Origin: Immersiella caudata
Taxonomy: Eukaryota; Ascomycota; Sordariomycetes; Sordariales; Lasiosphaeriaceae
Length of the DNA stretch: 64,000 nt
Assembly (NCBI GenBank): GCA_030512335.1
Contig: JAULSU010000007.1
Location: forward strand, 930,001 to 994,000
Reading direction: 5' to 3'
This document shows, in pieces, positions 11,901 to 24,021 of the stretch. The notes under the pieces are model-generated. The model was given only the letters and a program-made list of their open reading frames with translations, was not told where the DNA came from and did no database searches. Every line of letters starts with the position of its first letter. Position 1 is the stretch's first letter. A program made the position numbers and the translations under genes.

Positions 11901-12259
11901 GGATCGAATTAAAATTAAAGGCTTAACTAAAATCTTTCCTAACATATCACCTTCAACCCTAATAAATAAAGGCCTTATATAAATACGTCGAAAAAAACCT
12001 CACTTTAAGATTTATCTAAGAAATCCTAATCCCTAGCAGGTTACCTAGTTCTATTCGTCCTAAAGAAAATCGGTAAACTACGTATAGTGGTTAATTACCG
12101 TTTATTAAACGACGACACTATTAAAAATCGGTACCAGTTGTCATTAATTAGCAAACCGAATAAAAAAAGCGTTAGAGCTGATTAATTTTTAATACATAAC
12201 TCCTTTAACGCGTTTAAATATATTTAAATAAAGCTTAAAGATAAGTATGAAACTGCCTT
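8910..12259 (+). mobile_element. Decayed Ty3/gypsy internal region, sense orientation
   Basis: The first 100 bp match the leader of the complete gypsy element. From 11058 to about 12259 the sequence aligns base for base (apart from transitions) with the protease to reverse-transcriptase part of that element, for example CACTACTTTTAATTTCAG at 11457. The stretch 9020-10560 is too mutated to assign confidently. A solo LTR (10575-11052) interrupts it. The right end is cut by a MITE fragment at about 12260, so no 3' LTR remains. Heavily stop-ridden; not functional. Confidence 0.7.
10575..11052 (+). repeat. Solo LTR with TAAAC target duplication
   Basis: 478 bp, TGTGACGACC...GGTCGTAACA, flanked on both sides by TAAAC (10570-10574 and 11053-11057). 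It sits inside the decayed gypsy copy, so it inserted later and lost its internal part by LTR-LTR recombination. Confidence 0.9.
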
Positions 12260-13129
12260 TCATAAGCGATTATGAGGCCTGTAGAAAGCCTCCACTATAC
12301 TATTCTATTATTGTGTTAGTAGTAAAAAGCTCTGGAATAGAACTCCAGAGCTCCTACAGCCTATAACTAGCCCTCTCCTCTCCTATAGTTAGCTTTCCTC
12401 TAATCAAGCAATTCATAAACAGCACAGTCGTTTATTACAGTACAGAGTTCACTAAAACCTGTTATTTTACAACACAAAGTGCTGTGACGACCTGCGGGCC
12501 ACCCTTGTGGCCGGAACGGGCCGACGTGTCCCCGCAGGCGCCACCGTATTAAAAACAGTGCGAGGGAACCTTACACTGCCTGCTCTGGAAGCTCGGTGTG
12601 CTCTGTACAGAGCATCAAGAGTCGACAGAGCACTTGCTCTGTCGCTCTGCCCTGAGGAGTACCGAGCAACAGAGCAAAGGTACAAGTTACATCTCTATTA
12701 ATTAGTATAGATAGCCATCATCGTACCCACGATGGTGTGAGGAACCTTCTGTTCCTCACGCAAGTATTCGCTCGTCAATTGAACCAACTTCGATTATGTC
12801 CTACTGCACCAACACTTGGAGTGTTGCTCTGTCTTATAGTGACATACGACCACCATTGACTAGTGAACCCCCGTCTGTAAGGACTTGCCTCTGTACTACT
12901 CCTCTCTACCCCACCCAACCTATCTAGCGACCCTGCCGACCGTCTGTCGACAGGCCAGAGGTCGTAACAAGTGCGTTAAAACTTATCTTTTAAGCTCTGT
13001 AATACAAGCCTTCGTTACTTCCTTAAGCACTTTAATAAGCTCTACTATCGTACCCTTACAGCACTCCTCTAGAGCACTGTACTTGCATTTCTTCCCTAAA
13101 AGGAAGCCTGTACTACAGGCTTCCACGGG
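12260..13129. mobile_element. hAT-like MITE core, interrupted by a solo LTR
   Basis: 12260-12482 and 12970-13129 together form a core of the 842-bp MITE family best seen at 40736-41577. Shared landmarks include AGCTCTGGAAT...CCAGAGCT and GGAAGCCTGTACTACAGGCTTCC-type palindromes. The LTR at 12483 splits it, and another MITE copy starts exactly at 13130. Neither terminus is intact. Confidence 0.75.
12483..12969 (+). repeat. Solo LTR with AGTGC target duplication
   Basis: 487 bp, TGTGACGACC...GGTCGTAACA. AGTGC occurs immediately before (12478-12482) and after (12970-12974). It is inserted in a MITE core and is one of the least mutated LTR copies here. Confidence 0.92.
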
Positions 13130-14254
13130 CAGGGTTCGGATTAATTTAATTTTAATTTAATTTCTCCCCTAACTAAAATTACTTAGTTAAATGTTTACCT
13201 ATATTAAAATTAACTAGTTTAGTATTTACCTATGCTGAAATTAAATTAGGAAGAATTAAAGTTAAATTAATTTGTTTTCCAAAAATAACATTCTATAATA
13301 TAAGGCTAATACTTTATAGCGGCATGCAGCCTGTGGAAGCCTGTAGTACAGGCTTCCTTCAGGGGAAGGAGTGAGAGTATAGTGCTCCGGAGGAGCTCTA
13401 TAGGGTACGACAGCGCAGCTCACTAAGGTGATGAAGGAAGTAAACAAGGCCTGTACTACAGCGGCTAAAAGATAAGTTATAGCGAACTACGCGCTGTAAA
13501 ACAGAAAGTTTTAGTGGACTTTGCATTATAATGACAACTGTATTGCTTGTGAATTGTTTAGAGAGAGGAGAGCTAACTACAGGAGAGGAGAGGGCCTGTT
13601 AAAGGCTGTGGGAGCTCTGGATTGGAATTCCAGAGCTTTCTACTACTAACATAATAATAGAATAGTATAGTGGAGGTTCTCTACAGGCCTTATAGTAGCT
13701 TATGTCGCCACAGAAGGTTGTGGAAGCCTGTGGGCTTCCAGAGCCTTTGTAGCCCTATGTAATAGGGGGCTTCTTCCAGTGGATTCTAGGAGGCTCTAGT
13801 GGCCCTACAGGGGCCACGGGGCCCCCTGAAGGCCCTGAGGTTTTCTGGATTCCAGAAGGTTCTAAGCCACATTGTGGCTGCTGAGTGGTGGCTGCAGGTG
13901 TAGGGTACCTAAGCGGGTGTAGGGTACACGGACTACCCTTTACATACTGGTAGGCCCTGTAATATAGGGCCTCTCCAGTGCTCTCAGAGGCTTGAAATTA
14001 ATAACATTAAATAACTATACTATTAGCATTTAATTATAAAATACTAACTTAACAACTATATATGTACCTATGTATCTTTCTATAAAAAAGTGTACTTAAT
14101 TTTTTAATTTTTTCTTAAATTTTAATTTCATTTTTGCTAAAATTAAAATCAATCTAATTTAAACTAGTTTAGTTTTTCGAAAAAAAATTAATATTAAATT
14201 AAACTAGAACACTAAAATTATAATGAAAAAATTAGAAATTGTTTCTGAACCCTG
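13130..14254. mobile_element. hAT-like MITE copy
   Basis: Begins CAGGGTTCGGATTAATTT and ends ...TTCTGAACCCTG, so the termini are inverted. The core with palindromic GGAAGCCTGTAGTACAGG and AGCTCTGGATTGGAATTCC motifs lies at about 13320-14000. It is longer than the 842-bp copy and shows no clear 8-bp duplication, so the two ends may come from different copies. Confidence 0.7.
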
Positions 14255-14635
14255 ATTATTAGTATTACACGCGATAATACCTCTAATAACAACACATTTA
14301 TGCACACTATCTGCAGTAAAAATCCAACTTTAAAGGTATACGATATTCACTGTACGGCATATGCTATATAAACTTAACAGTTGAAGATATTCTTAAAGAA
14401 TACTTATTCAGATTAGCAGCAGAGGAAGAATAATCAAACTATATAAATACACTTACTTTAACAACTAGTACTAGTAGCTATACTAAAATTAAAGGCCTAA
14501 TAAATAACATACGACGTCTTACGACAATTATTGAACATACATAAGCAGGCTAGTGATTATATACAGAAGGACTTAGAAAGTATAAAAAGCTAGTAAAATA
14601 TCACTTAATTATACTAAAATAATACTGTGACAACC
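14255..14635. other. AT-rich segment, nothing recognised
   Basis: About 380 bp between a MITE and an LTR. No open frame, repeat or RNA signal I can identify. Confidence 0.5.
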
Positions 14636-15247
14636 TGCGGGCTACCCTTCTGGCCGGGACGGACCGACGTGTCCCTGCAGGCGCTACAGTACGGGACACC
14701 GTGCCAGGGGCTAGAGCACTATATGCTCTATGTTAAGAACTTGCTCTTTTATAAAGTAAGTCCAGACCTGTAAAGTAAGGCCCTCTGATCTGTAAACACT
14801 TGGGGACAGAGTAACAAAGCACAGTATAAGTTACATTATCACTAGTTAGTATAAATAGTTATTATTATACCTATAATAATACAAGGAACCTTTTATTCCT
14901 TACGTAAGTATTCGCTTATTAATTAAACTAATTTTAACTATATCTTACTGTATTGACACTTAAAGTGTTGCATTGCTTATAGTAATATATAACTGTAATG
15001 AATTAGTAAACCCTTATTTATGAAGACTTACTTTTACACCACTCCTCTCTTCCCCACCTAACTTATTTAAGCGGCCTTGTTAACTGTTAATTAATAGGTA
15101 TTAGTTATAACACGATATTTACATTTACCCTTTAGAGACTAATTCTGTAGAACTTACAGATATTATATCTACCGTCGGCTCCACCTCTGCTAACCCCTTT
15201 ACCGGAAATAATAATAGCCCTAAGGACGACGATATATCCCTTAACAC
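14636..15247 (+). mobile_element. 5' LTR (14636-15112) and leader of another gypsy copy
   Basis: The LTR starts TGTGACAACC and ends TTATAACA. It is strongly mutated, with many C-to-T changes. The next 135 bp match the leader region of the complete gypsy element (GATATTTACATTTACCC...). A MITE copy inserts at 15248, and the sequence after that MITE is gypsy in the opposite orientation, so this copy is truncated. Confidence 0.82.
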
Positions 15248-15735
15248 CAGGGTTGGAATTAATTTAATTTAATTTAATTTTTCTTGAAACTAAAATTACT
15301 TAATTTGATTTTTACTTAAACTAAAATTAAACTAGAAAAAATTAAATTAAATTAAGGTTTAAACTTAAAAGGTAGGGATAATTTAAATATAAATTATAAA
15401 CAAATATCTATAGCTAATAATTAAAACCATTATTAAATTCCAGCCTCTAAGAGGCCCTGTATTACAGGGCCTGCCAGTAAGTGAAGGATGGCTCGCGTAC
15501 CCTGCACCACTTGGTTACCCTGTACCTGCAGCCACCACTCACTAGCCATAATGTGGTTTCGAACCTTCTGAGGCCATATAAGTAATTACGAGGCCTGTAG
15601 AGAACCTCCACCGTACTATTCTATTGTTGTATTAGTAGTAGAAAGCTCCAGAATGGAATTCCAGAGCTCCCACAGCTTATAATAGGCCCTCTCCTCTCCT
15701 GTTGTTAGCTTTTCTCTGAAGCAAGCATCTCATAA
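15248..15735. mobile_element. Truncated hAT-like MITE copy
   Basis: Starts CAGGGTTGGAATTAATTT, followed by the AT-rich subterminal region and about half of the core (GGCCCTGTATTACAGGGCC, AGCTCCAGAATGGAATTCC). It stops abruptly inside the core where antisense gypsy sequence begins. Confidence 0.75.
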
Positions 15736-16965
15736 GTAATATATGGGGAAAGATTTTAATTAAGCTCTTAACTTTAATTCCATTTTATAGTTATAAGGTT
15801 TATAGTCTAATAAGTGTAATAACTTTTCTTCAAAAACTAAGTATTTCCAGTACTCCTTAGGGGTTTTAAACAAACTGTTTTAAACTTATTATTATAATTA
15901 AACATCTTCCCGTTTTACCGTCTTTATAGAAAAGTAGCGGTGTATTTCTACTTTCTAATCATTATCAGATTTATAACCTGAGTTATACAGGTCTTCCATC
16001 TTATAAAACTATATATAAAGTGGAGATAATTTATCGACCTTAGCGTTCCTTAAATCGTCCTTATCAGGTACGGTATCTGGCTATCTTTACGTTTAATAAT
16101 TAGGACTGTTCTATTGATTAAAACTAAGCTCGCCAGCGTTCTAATTAATCATAAGGTTGTAATTTTTTAACTATAGCTTACCTAGGATAATATCGTAACT
16201 ATAAACCGGTAAAACATCGAAAGTAAATTTTCAATCGTTATTTTCTACTGTAATTAAAAGTAGTGTTTTATAAGTGAGTATTCCGTTATTATATACGTAA
16301 AGTTCTCTTACTCTTAAGTAAGTTACTGTTGATTTAATTTATTTTTGGTAAAAAAGTTGCTTTTTATTAACTAGCTTTAGGTTGATAATATTAGCAGTGT
16401 TACCGCTATTGATTATTATTTACGTATGGAAAGGTTTTCCAAACCTATCTGTTGTATTTACATAAACGGATCAATAATTCCTTTCTTCCTCTAGGTGGGT
16501 TATTATAATAGTCCTGTTATTAAAATGCCTTTTCTGGCCTGATCGATAAATACCTCCCCTTTATCTTATAGCTTTTACTAATTAACGAACTACTGGTTTT
16601 CAGCCCGATAAAAAGACATGGACCCGTTTTTTAAACAGGTTTAGGGGTAAGTATCGTAAAGACTTTAAATGTTTAATGTGATACCTTTAGTGTTATGGGA
16701 AAGGTTTTAATCCATTATAAAGGGTATAAATATGTTAATATAAAGGATATTATAAGAATGGTACCGTAATTATTTCGTGGCTTCAATATCTCTACCCTTC
16801 CTTGTGTTATTTACTAGGGCTTTGTATTCTAAGATATAATCGAAGTTAGTTTAATTAATAACCGAATACTTACGTGAGGAATAAAAAGTTCCTTACATTA
16901 TCGTAGGCATAATAATAACTATTTATATTACGGTAAATAATATAACTAGTATTAGCCTCTGTGGT
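15736..16965 (-). mobile_element. Antisense fragment of Ty3/gypsy pol
   Basis: The reverse complement matches the complete element's protease/reverse-transcriptase stretch (about 46080-47150), including the region GATAACCCACCT...GGAACCATT, with only transitions. Both ends are truncated and no LTR is attached. Confidence 0.72.
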
Positions 16966-17128
16966 TTTAAAAGGCTAGGGCTCTAATGGTAGTGGATTAC
17001 AAAGGCCAGAGGTGCCAAGACCGATAAAGGCCACTGTGTTTTAGCACAATACCTATCCTATTTCTTAATATGGCACCTGAAGAGGCACATCAGTCCAGGC
17101 CGCCCACAAGGCCTTCCAACAGGCTGTC
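16966..17128 (-). repeat. GC-richer fragment, possible LTR end of a different family
   Basis: On the minus strand it begins TGTGACAGCCTGTTGGAAGG and contains GGCCTTGTGGGCGGCCTGG. The TGTGAC start resembles an LTR, but the rest does not match the main LTR family. Only about 160 bp are present, so the call is tentative. Confidence 0.35.
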
Positions 17129-19575
17129 ACACTATAAACTTTAAATTCACTTCTTTAATTAAAACACTTATATATACGATAAAGTAAAAGTAAATCAGCT
17201 AAAGGATATTTATAATCTTTTTGTGAAAGTTTACTATGTAAAAGAGAAGTAAGACGTAAAAATAAAATAATTTTTTCAAGATATTAATAAAAAATAGTTT
17301 TAAGTTTTAAAAGTATAACACTTCTTCTTTTATTTTCACTTTACTATATAATAAAACATACACGTTAAATCGTTACTTTAAGTGTAAACATAATCTACGT
17401 TTTAATAATATTAGGTTAAATCTTTCATCCTTTACCTTCCATATTAAAACTACTTTTACTAGTGTTTCCCTTTTCCTTAACCTAAAAACTAACGTTTACA
17501 TACATTTTAACTTAGTAGATTAACTGCATCACAATATATAAAAAAATGTGATAAATAATAATTTAAGTAATATGTCTTTAAAATGAAAATGAAAATGAAA
17601 ATCGGTAATAACACGGTTAGCTAACATAAAATATTATACCCTTATATACTTTTCAATACACTATAATCTTTTATTAAATAGTTATAATTCATAAACTTAA
17701 ATCTAACTTATATTTAATTTTTAACAAAAATGTTTTTTAAAAAAAAGAAAAGAACAAACGAAATTGTACAATTTATTACCTGAAAGTTCTTAAACGTTTT
17801 ATTAACTGATATAAAAGGGACACAAAATGCAATAACTTATAAGGGAAACCATGAAATATAAATTATGTTAAACTTTAATTTCAATTCATCAAAGTAATAA
17901 AGAGCTTAAATTATCTTTACTTATAAAATTTGAACTTTAAATTCAATACGATAAAAATCAGCGTAAAGATTAAAACCTTTAAAACTTTATTTGTTAAGTT
18001 TAATAAAGGGAAGTTAAAACGTAAATTAAAAGTAATGGTAAAACCAATAAGTGGCCCTTTTTCAAGGAACTTGTGAGGTAAATTTTATCTTTATGAGATC
18101 CTGTTTAAGGGAATTATATTTAAATTTAATAATAACTTGACAGTCAACGTAATTATCCTATATATAAGGATATTAACGCAGATAAGATCTTTTATAACAG
18201 GTTATATTATAATAATAATATAGAAATAAATCATATAAATAATTTAAGTAGTAGTGGTAACGAAATAGTATTTAAATGACTGAAGAATTAAAAGACCGGG
18301 TTACAGAAATGAAAAGTTTGTTAAAGTACATAAAGAGGGGTGTATTTTAAGAATATAAGTTTCAAATAAACGCAGATAAACGCGGTTTTCAAGTGAATGA
18401 AATGATTAAATACGTAGCGTTAAATTAAAACCAGTTCATGTTATAGCAGTTATATAACGATCTAAGAAATCAAACTAATAATCGGCCTTTACATATCTAA
18501 AACAGTAATAAACCTATAATAATGCAGACTAATTAATATAGAACTTTTATCAACAGTGAGAAGATATGTTATAATAAAACTTTACAAGACATCAAGACAT
18601 TACGATATCAATACCCAAGGCCGTAATATAATCATTAAAGGTCCAAAAAGTGAAATATAAATATAATTTAACTAAACGTAATATATATAATTTTTATTAA
18701 AACCTTTATATAACAGCTTAATACTTTGATAATTCATCCTATTGTAGCACCTTCCGTTATTAAAACTTAAGCTGTTTTTTAAATAAAGAAGAGTTACGGC
18801 GGTAAAAGTTTTCTTGAATAATAATATATTTGATGTTAGAAAACTACAGTAATTAAACGGTTTATAAAGTGGTAAGTTTTATAAATAAGTTTTATTGCTA
18901 TGATAAACTAATATATATTAAGGTGTTAATCCCGGTTTTAAAGTTTCTTTAACTTATATAGTTTTAAATAATACGCGTGATTTACTCATCAAAGTTAAGC
19001 AAGTTTTCATGGCTTTCACACAAATCTTGTCTGTAAAGCTTTTATACCCTGATTTTTACTTTTTATATTGGTTATATTAGGATTCTCACTATTAAAGTAT
19101 ACACTTATGAAGTAGAAATTATTGTACTAATTATCTCCTTTATTAATTAAAATTGATCTTATTAGCCTTCAAATTAAGTATATTGCATATTTTATCCGTT
19201 TTTGAAAACCTTAACTTTAAATTTTAACCGTTTTGAATAAGATTTGAGTTATACATGCAAAAAAGAAACGTGAAAATTTAACTAATTTTAGTTTATCAAC
19301 TTTAAGTCCTGTAGTTTACCACTTTTTAATTTTTTCTAGTATAAAAGACGTAATATTAGCTGTAAAATTTTATAGCCACTATTAGACTTATTAATAAAGT
19401 TTAAAATTATATATGAAAAAATAAAAGGATTAAAAGTAAAACTTTTACTGAATGCTGAACTAATCGCTAAACGTATTCTATAACAAATACACACCTTTAC
19501 AATGGCTTATAAAGTGATAAAAGTTCAATACGAGTTTATATAATTTTAATAAGTTTTACACTATAACGATATAAC
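17129..19575. other. Extremely AT-rich RIP sequence, origin unknown
   Basis: About 2.4 kb with no recognisable frame on either strand. It continues after the hAT element at 24022, because the 8-bp target duplication GATATAAC joins the two halves. No family recognised. Confidence 0.5.
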
Positions 19576-19694
19576 CAGGGTTGGGATTACTGTACTTTTA
19601 CTTTACTTTTCTTTAAAAGTAAAAGTAAAGTAAAGTAAGGTTTTTTTAAAAACAAATATTAAATTAATAAAATTAACCGCTATATAAATATATA

Positions 19695-22600
19695 CTAATT
19701 CCCTCCTTCACTAACAGATTCATCTTCTATCATATTTAATCTCTTAAACTCCTCTAATTTCCAATATTTCAGTAATAAAAGCTGTTTAACAGTATTTGGT
19801 AATAAGCGGTTTCGGCCTTTTGTTATAATATTATTACTAGTAGAAAATACTCGTTCGATTAGAGCTAATGTAGCTGGTATAGCTAAATATCGACGAGCTA
19901 ATAAGCTTAAAATGGGAAATCGATAATTATTTTGTTTCCAATGATTTAAAGGATTAAAATCTTTATTTGAAATAATAGGTTCTTTTATATATTACGTATA
20001 TTCCTCTTTCTTAGAAGTACCGTTAGATATAAAAATATCGTCCTTATCATCACTACTGTTATTAGCAGTAAGATTAATTGTAAAATTGTTAATAGCTAAT
20101 TCGTCGAACGAAATATTATTATTATTTAAATCGTTTAAATGTAATTAGTTTCGAATCTTTATATATTCGTATTTTAAAATATTAAATGTGTTGTTATAAA
20201 TATTTTCATAATGAAATAATAAGCCGTTTTCTTTAAAGTGTATTAGTTTAAATCGAGGGTCAAGTATTCAAGTGATTATATAAAGTTTTAAACTCCGTAT
20301 ATGTGAAGATGTTATTCATTAAGGGTAGTATTTCTCGAGCTTTTCGATTTCTCGTTTAATAGCTATAATAAAGCTATTATATTATATATTTTTTCGGCTT
20401 TTATAATTACTTATAAGTTTTTCTAACTTATTAAAAATTTAATAAATATATAAAAGTGTACGGAGGTGCCTTTCAAAAGTTCTGCACAATGCTAAGCCAG
20501 CCACACCCCTTTAACTGAATGATCAGTAACCACACCACATCTGGTCTGGCCACGTAATCTTACCCCTTAACCCCGCTTCTACAGCTTAACAGTCAACATA
20601 ACGATCAAGATGTCGCCAAATACAGATATTTCCATGCGTGCGCTTATTGTTACTCTCAAATCCCCTATTATAGGCCTTTTCTTCGGCTGATATCTTTGCA
20701 TAAACCGGGGTTTCTGTTAATAACGTTAATCGAATATATGCCAGGGCTATTAAGCGTGGGTTTGATCTAAATATACGGCCTTTAATCATTAAGAACGAAT
20801 GGGTCAAAGATGCTCCCCGTTCTGGCCGCCTATAAAAACACACCCCTGAAAATACTAAGAAGGTTATTGCTAAGGTTTGTAAAGATTAATATGGCCGTGA
20901 GAAATCCTGTGTTAATCTAGCTGGTGAGTTTAGTGCCGAGGGCCTTGACATCTTAGCTATTACGATCTGGAGGATCCTTAAATTAGCAGGGTTTAACAAA
21001 ACGAAACTAACGAGGAAGCCTGGACTGACGAAGAAGATAAAGGAGGAGCGATTAAAGTGGTGTCTTGATTATAAAGATTAGACATTAAAGGATTAGAAAC
21101 GTGTTATTTGGTTTAATAAAACTTCTGTTATATTACTTTATAATTAAGGAGGATATCGTATTTAGAGGAAAGCTGATGAGTGATTTCTTAAAAGTTGTAT
21201 TTGTAAACGGTGGAAAGGGTATTTAGAGTTTATGTTTTGGGGTTGTTTTTTGTACGATTAAAAGGGGCCTTGTCATTGTTGGCTTCCGGAAATAAAGGCT
21301 GAAAAGGAGTAAGCTGAAAAGGATCTTAAGGAATGGAATAAGGAGCTGGAGCTAATAATACGGAATAAGTGGGAGTTGAATACGTTAATAAAAAGGCTTA
21401 GTTTGGTTATAAAACGAGGCAAAAAACCATAATGGCGATGGAATAAAACAAACGGTAAACTTATACGAGAATCTAAAGGAGGGATTGACTGGTATCGCTA
21501 TTAAATTAAGGTCTTTATACTAAAGCTAATTCCTTTTGCTAAAAGCTATGGGCCGAATACGCTTATTTAGGAGGATAAGGCTGGCGTACACGCTTATCAC
21601 GCTTAACAGTGTATATACGATATCTATCAGGTACACTAACTCTTTTGGCCAGGTAATTCCCCTGATCTTAATATGATAGAGCCTTGTTGGTTCTGGATGA
21701 AGAGAGAAATAATTAAAAAGGGAGCCCTAAAGAGCAGGGCTGAGGTTATTCGAGCATGGGAGGAATGCTGGAATAAAAACCTCACTCAGGAGCGTATTTA
21801 GGCCTGGATTGAAAGGATTATTGAGCATATATAACAGGTAATAAGGTGTGAAGGAGGTAACGGGTATCGAGAGGGCCGGAAAAGAATAAGGAGCTAGGGG
21901 GGCTAAGATGGCCAGGATTGTATGTAATTAAAGGGGTGTGGCTGGATTGGTATTGTGCAGAACTTTTGAAAGGCACCTCTGTAATAGTTAAAGTAATATA
22001 TAGTTGACCTTGTAGTTTATCTGTAGGTTTAACGAAAATCTCAAATATAGATTTTAGTTCGTTTAATTCGTCAAATTCGTTATCTGTAAGAAAGTGTCGT
22101 TTAAATTTGGTATTTTTAGTAAATTTACTAATATAAGTGAAAGGCTCCTTTAACTCAAGAGTTGTTATTATCATATCGTAAGTAGCATTCCATTTAGTGG
22201 CATTGTCTAAAGGAATTCTCGTTTTTTTATAATTTAAAGGTATTAAACCTTTTTTTTTATATTTATTAATTCTTGTAAGAAATAAGGTTTTATTTTCCGT
22301 AGCATATTTAATAAAAGTTACTAATTTCCGTATTTCAGCTGTAATAGTTAAATCGTTATTATTATTGTTGTGATCTGAATCGTTAATATCATAATTTGTT
22401 TTTGAATGAAGAATATAATCCGTTAAAATATCCTGGACTATAATATTAAAAATATGAGCGGAGCACCGAATATCGGTTATTAAATCGTTTTTTTCTTTTT
22501 AAAATTGATATAAATTTGTTGTTATTAGAAGTGTTATCTCTTGTAATAGATAATATTGTATTAGTTGTATTTGTAATATTTATAAACTTATAGTTTTGTA

Positions 22601-23453
22601 AAATTCGTAAAAATTCGTTATATATGTAGTCGGCTGTATGACTGTCGGTAAGATGTTTAAAGCCGATTAACTTATATTTTAACTTTAAGTCGGTATTAAT
22701 ATAAGTTAATATAACTCTAAAATAAGCGTTTTGACTGTTTGAAGTCCAAATATCGAAGATAAGAGAGAAAGTACTATTACTTTTTATATTAAGACGTATA
22801 TTGTTAATTAGATTAAGAAACTCCGTATGATAGTGTTTTTCGAGTATCGTTTTTATTTTTTTCCGGTTTATTATAGGTGTTAATCGGTTATAATAGCTTA
22901 ATAATTCTTTAAAAGTAGCTGATTCGAGGATGTTAAACGAGAGGTTATTTTCGATTATAAAATTTAATATTTTATCATAAGCTTCATGGTCGTTAAAGTC
23001 GGTTATAGTATTATTTCGAGATCGTTTTCGGCTATCTGCCATACTAAGAGAAGTATTAAAAAAATCGTTTTTAGAGGGTATATTTTGGATTGTGGATTTA
23101 TTCTTTTCTGTAGCTTTATTGTAAGCTACGGTAGGGTGTTCATTTTGATAATGTTGTACGTAATTTGAAGACTTAAAGCCTTTAAGTGGTGTAATTTTAT
23201 TAAAACTGCATAAACCGCATCTAGTAAGTATTTTTCGTTCTGTATTATTATCGATAGGTTGTAATATACGAGTATATAAGCCGTTATCAAATATGTATAT
23301 TCCTGTGTTAGGTGGCTCTTTAAGGATAAAATCTGGATTATTATAAGCCGTATCTTTATAACTAGTAGTATTACTAGAACTCGCGCCGATCTGTGTATCT
23401 GTAAAAGCGTTTGTGGATTCTGAGTCAGAAAGAATAATGTTTGAAGAATCCAT
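19695..23453 (-). pseudogene. hAT transposase, split by a Tc1-type element
   Basis: The start ATG is at 23453. Residues 1-335 are one open frame ending at 22446. It holds a BED-type zinc finger (RCGLCSF...HYQNEH, about residues 80-108), the core SLIFDIWTSNSQNAYF, and ITRDNTSNNN. After a frame change the protein continues (EPFTYISKFTKNTKFKRHF, about 22150) up to the Tc1-type insertion. It resumes beyond 20460, with stops, as ILDPRFKLIHF and DFNPLNHWKQNNYRFPILS. The C-terminal hAT dimerisation region LLARRYLAIPATLALIERVF lies at about 19830-19900, and the stop is at 19695. For an element in a RIP island the N-terminal half is remarkably open. It is inactive because of the frame changes and the insertion. 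Confidence 0.85.
20461..21981 (+). mobile_element. Tc1-type (IS630/mariner) element, 1.5 kb
   Basis: Inverted ends CGGAGGTGCCTTTCAAAAGT and ACTTTTGAAAGGCACCTCTG, flanked by TA on both sides (20459-20460 and 21982-21983). The plus-strand transposase relic starts near 20609 (PNTDISMRALIVTLKSPI) and ends with the DDE_3 signature WPGN followed by SPD, then EPCWFWMKRE near 21690. Many frame changes and stops. It inserted into the hAT transposase gene. Confidence 0.88.
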
Positions 23454-24021
23454 TTTAAATAACTATGATAGTAAAATATAATGGGTAGGTAAGTAATATT
23501 GTATTGAAGTTTTGGTAGATGGACAGTTAATAGTAATGGTAAAGAATAAAGAAAGAAAACTTTTTAAGAAATACGACTTTAACTAGTATTTATAGGTTAT
23601 ATGGCTTAATAATTAAATGATCTATGAAATTCTAGGAGTTTCGTCATTAGTAATTTAAGAATTATAATTACGTAAGCTATAGAACTTAGTAGAAGTATAA
23701 AGAAGCTAGTAGAATCTAGTAGAATCTTAATGGAAATTCCTGGAAATTTGTGGAACTTTCTTTAATTTGCTTATATAAGCATATATATTATTCCATAATT
23801 AGTTAATTAAAGTGGTATTATAACTCAATTTTATTTTCTAGCATTTATATAGGATTTTTATATTATATATTACCACCTTACTTTTTTTTACTTTTTCTTT
23901 GTTACTTTACTTTTTCATTATACTAAAAGTAAAGTAAAGTAAGAAAGTAAAAGTAAAAGTAAAAGTAAAAGTAAAAGTAAAAGTAAAAAAGCAAGAAAGT
24001 AATCCCAACCCTGGATATAAC

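Larger units (their letters stand above)
19576..24013 (-). mobile_element. hAT DNA transposon, 4.4 kb, with 8-bp target duplication
   Basis: The ends are CAGGGTTGGGATTACTGTAC and its inverse ...GTAATCCCAACCCTG. Both sub-ends are made of repeated AAAGT/AAAAGT units. GATATAAC flanks both sides (19568-19575 and 24014-24021), the 8-bp duplication expected of hAT. It encodes a hAT transposase on the minus strand and contains a Tc1-type insertion at 20461-21981. Confidence 0.93.

Noticed and set aside
12467..12701. Short frames inside LTR copies
   Set aside because: They recur in every LTR and lack protein features.
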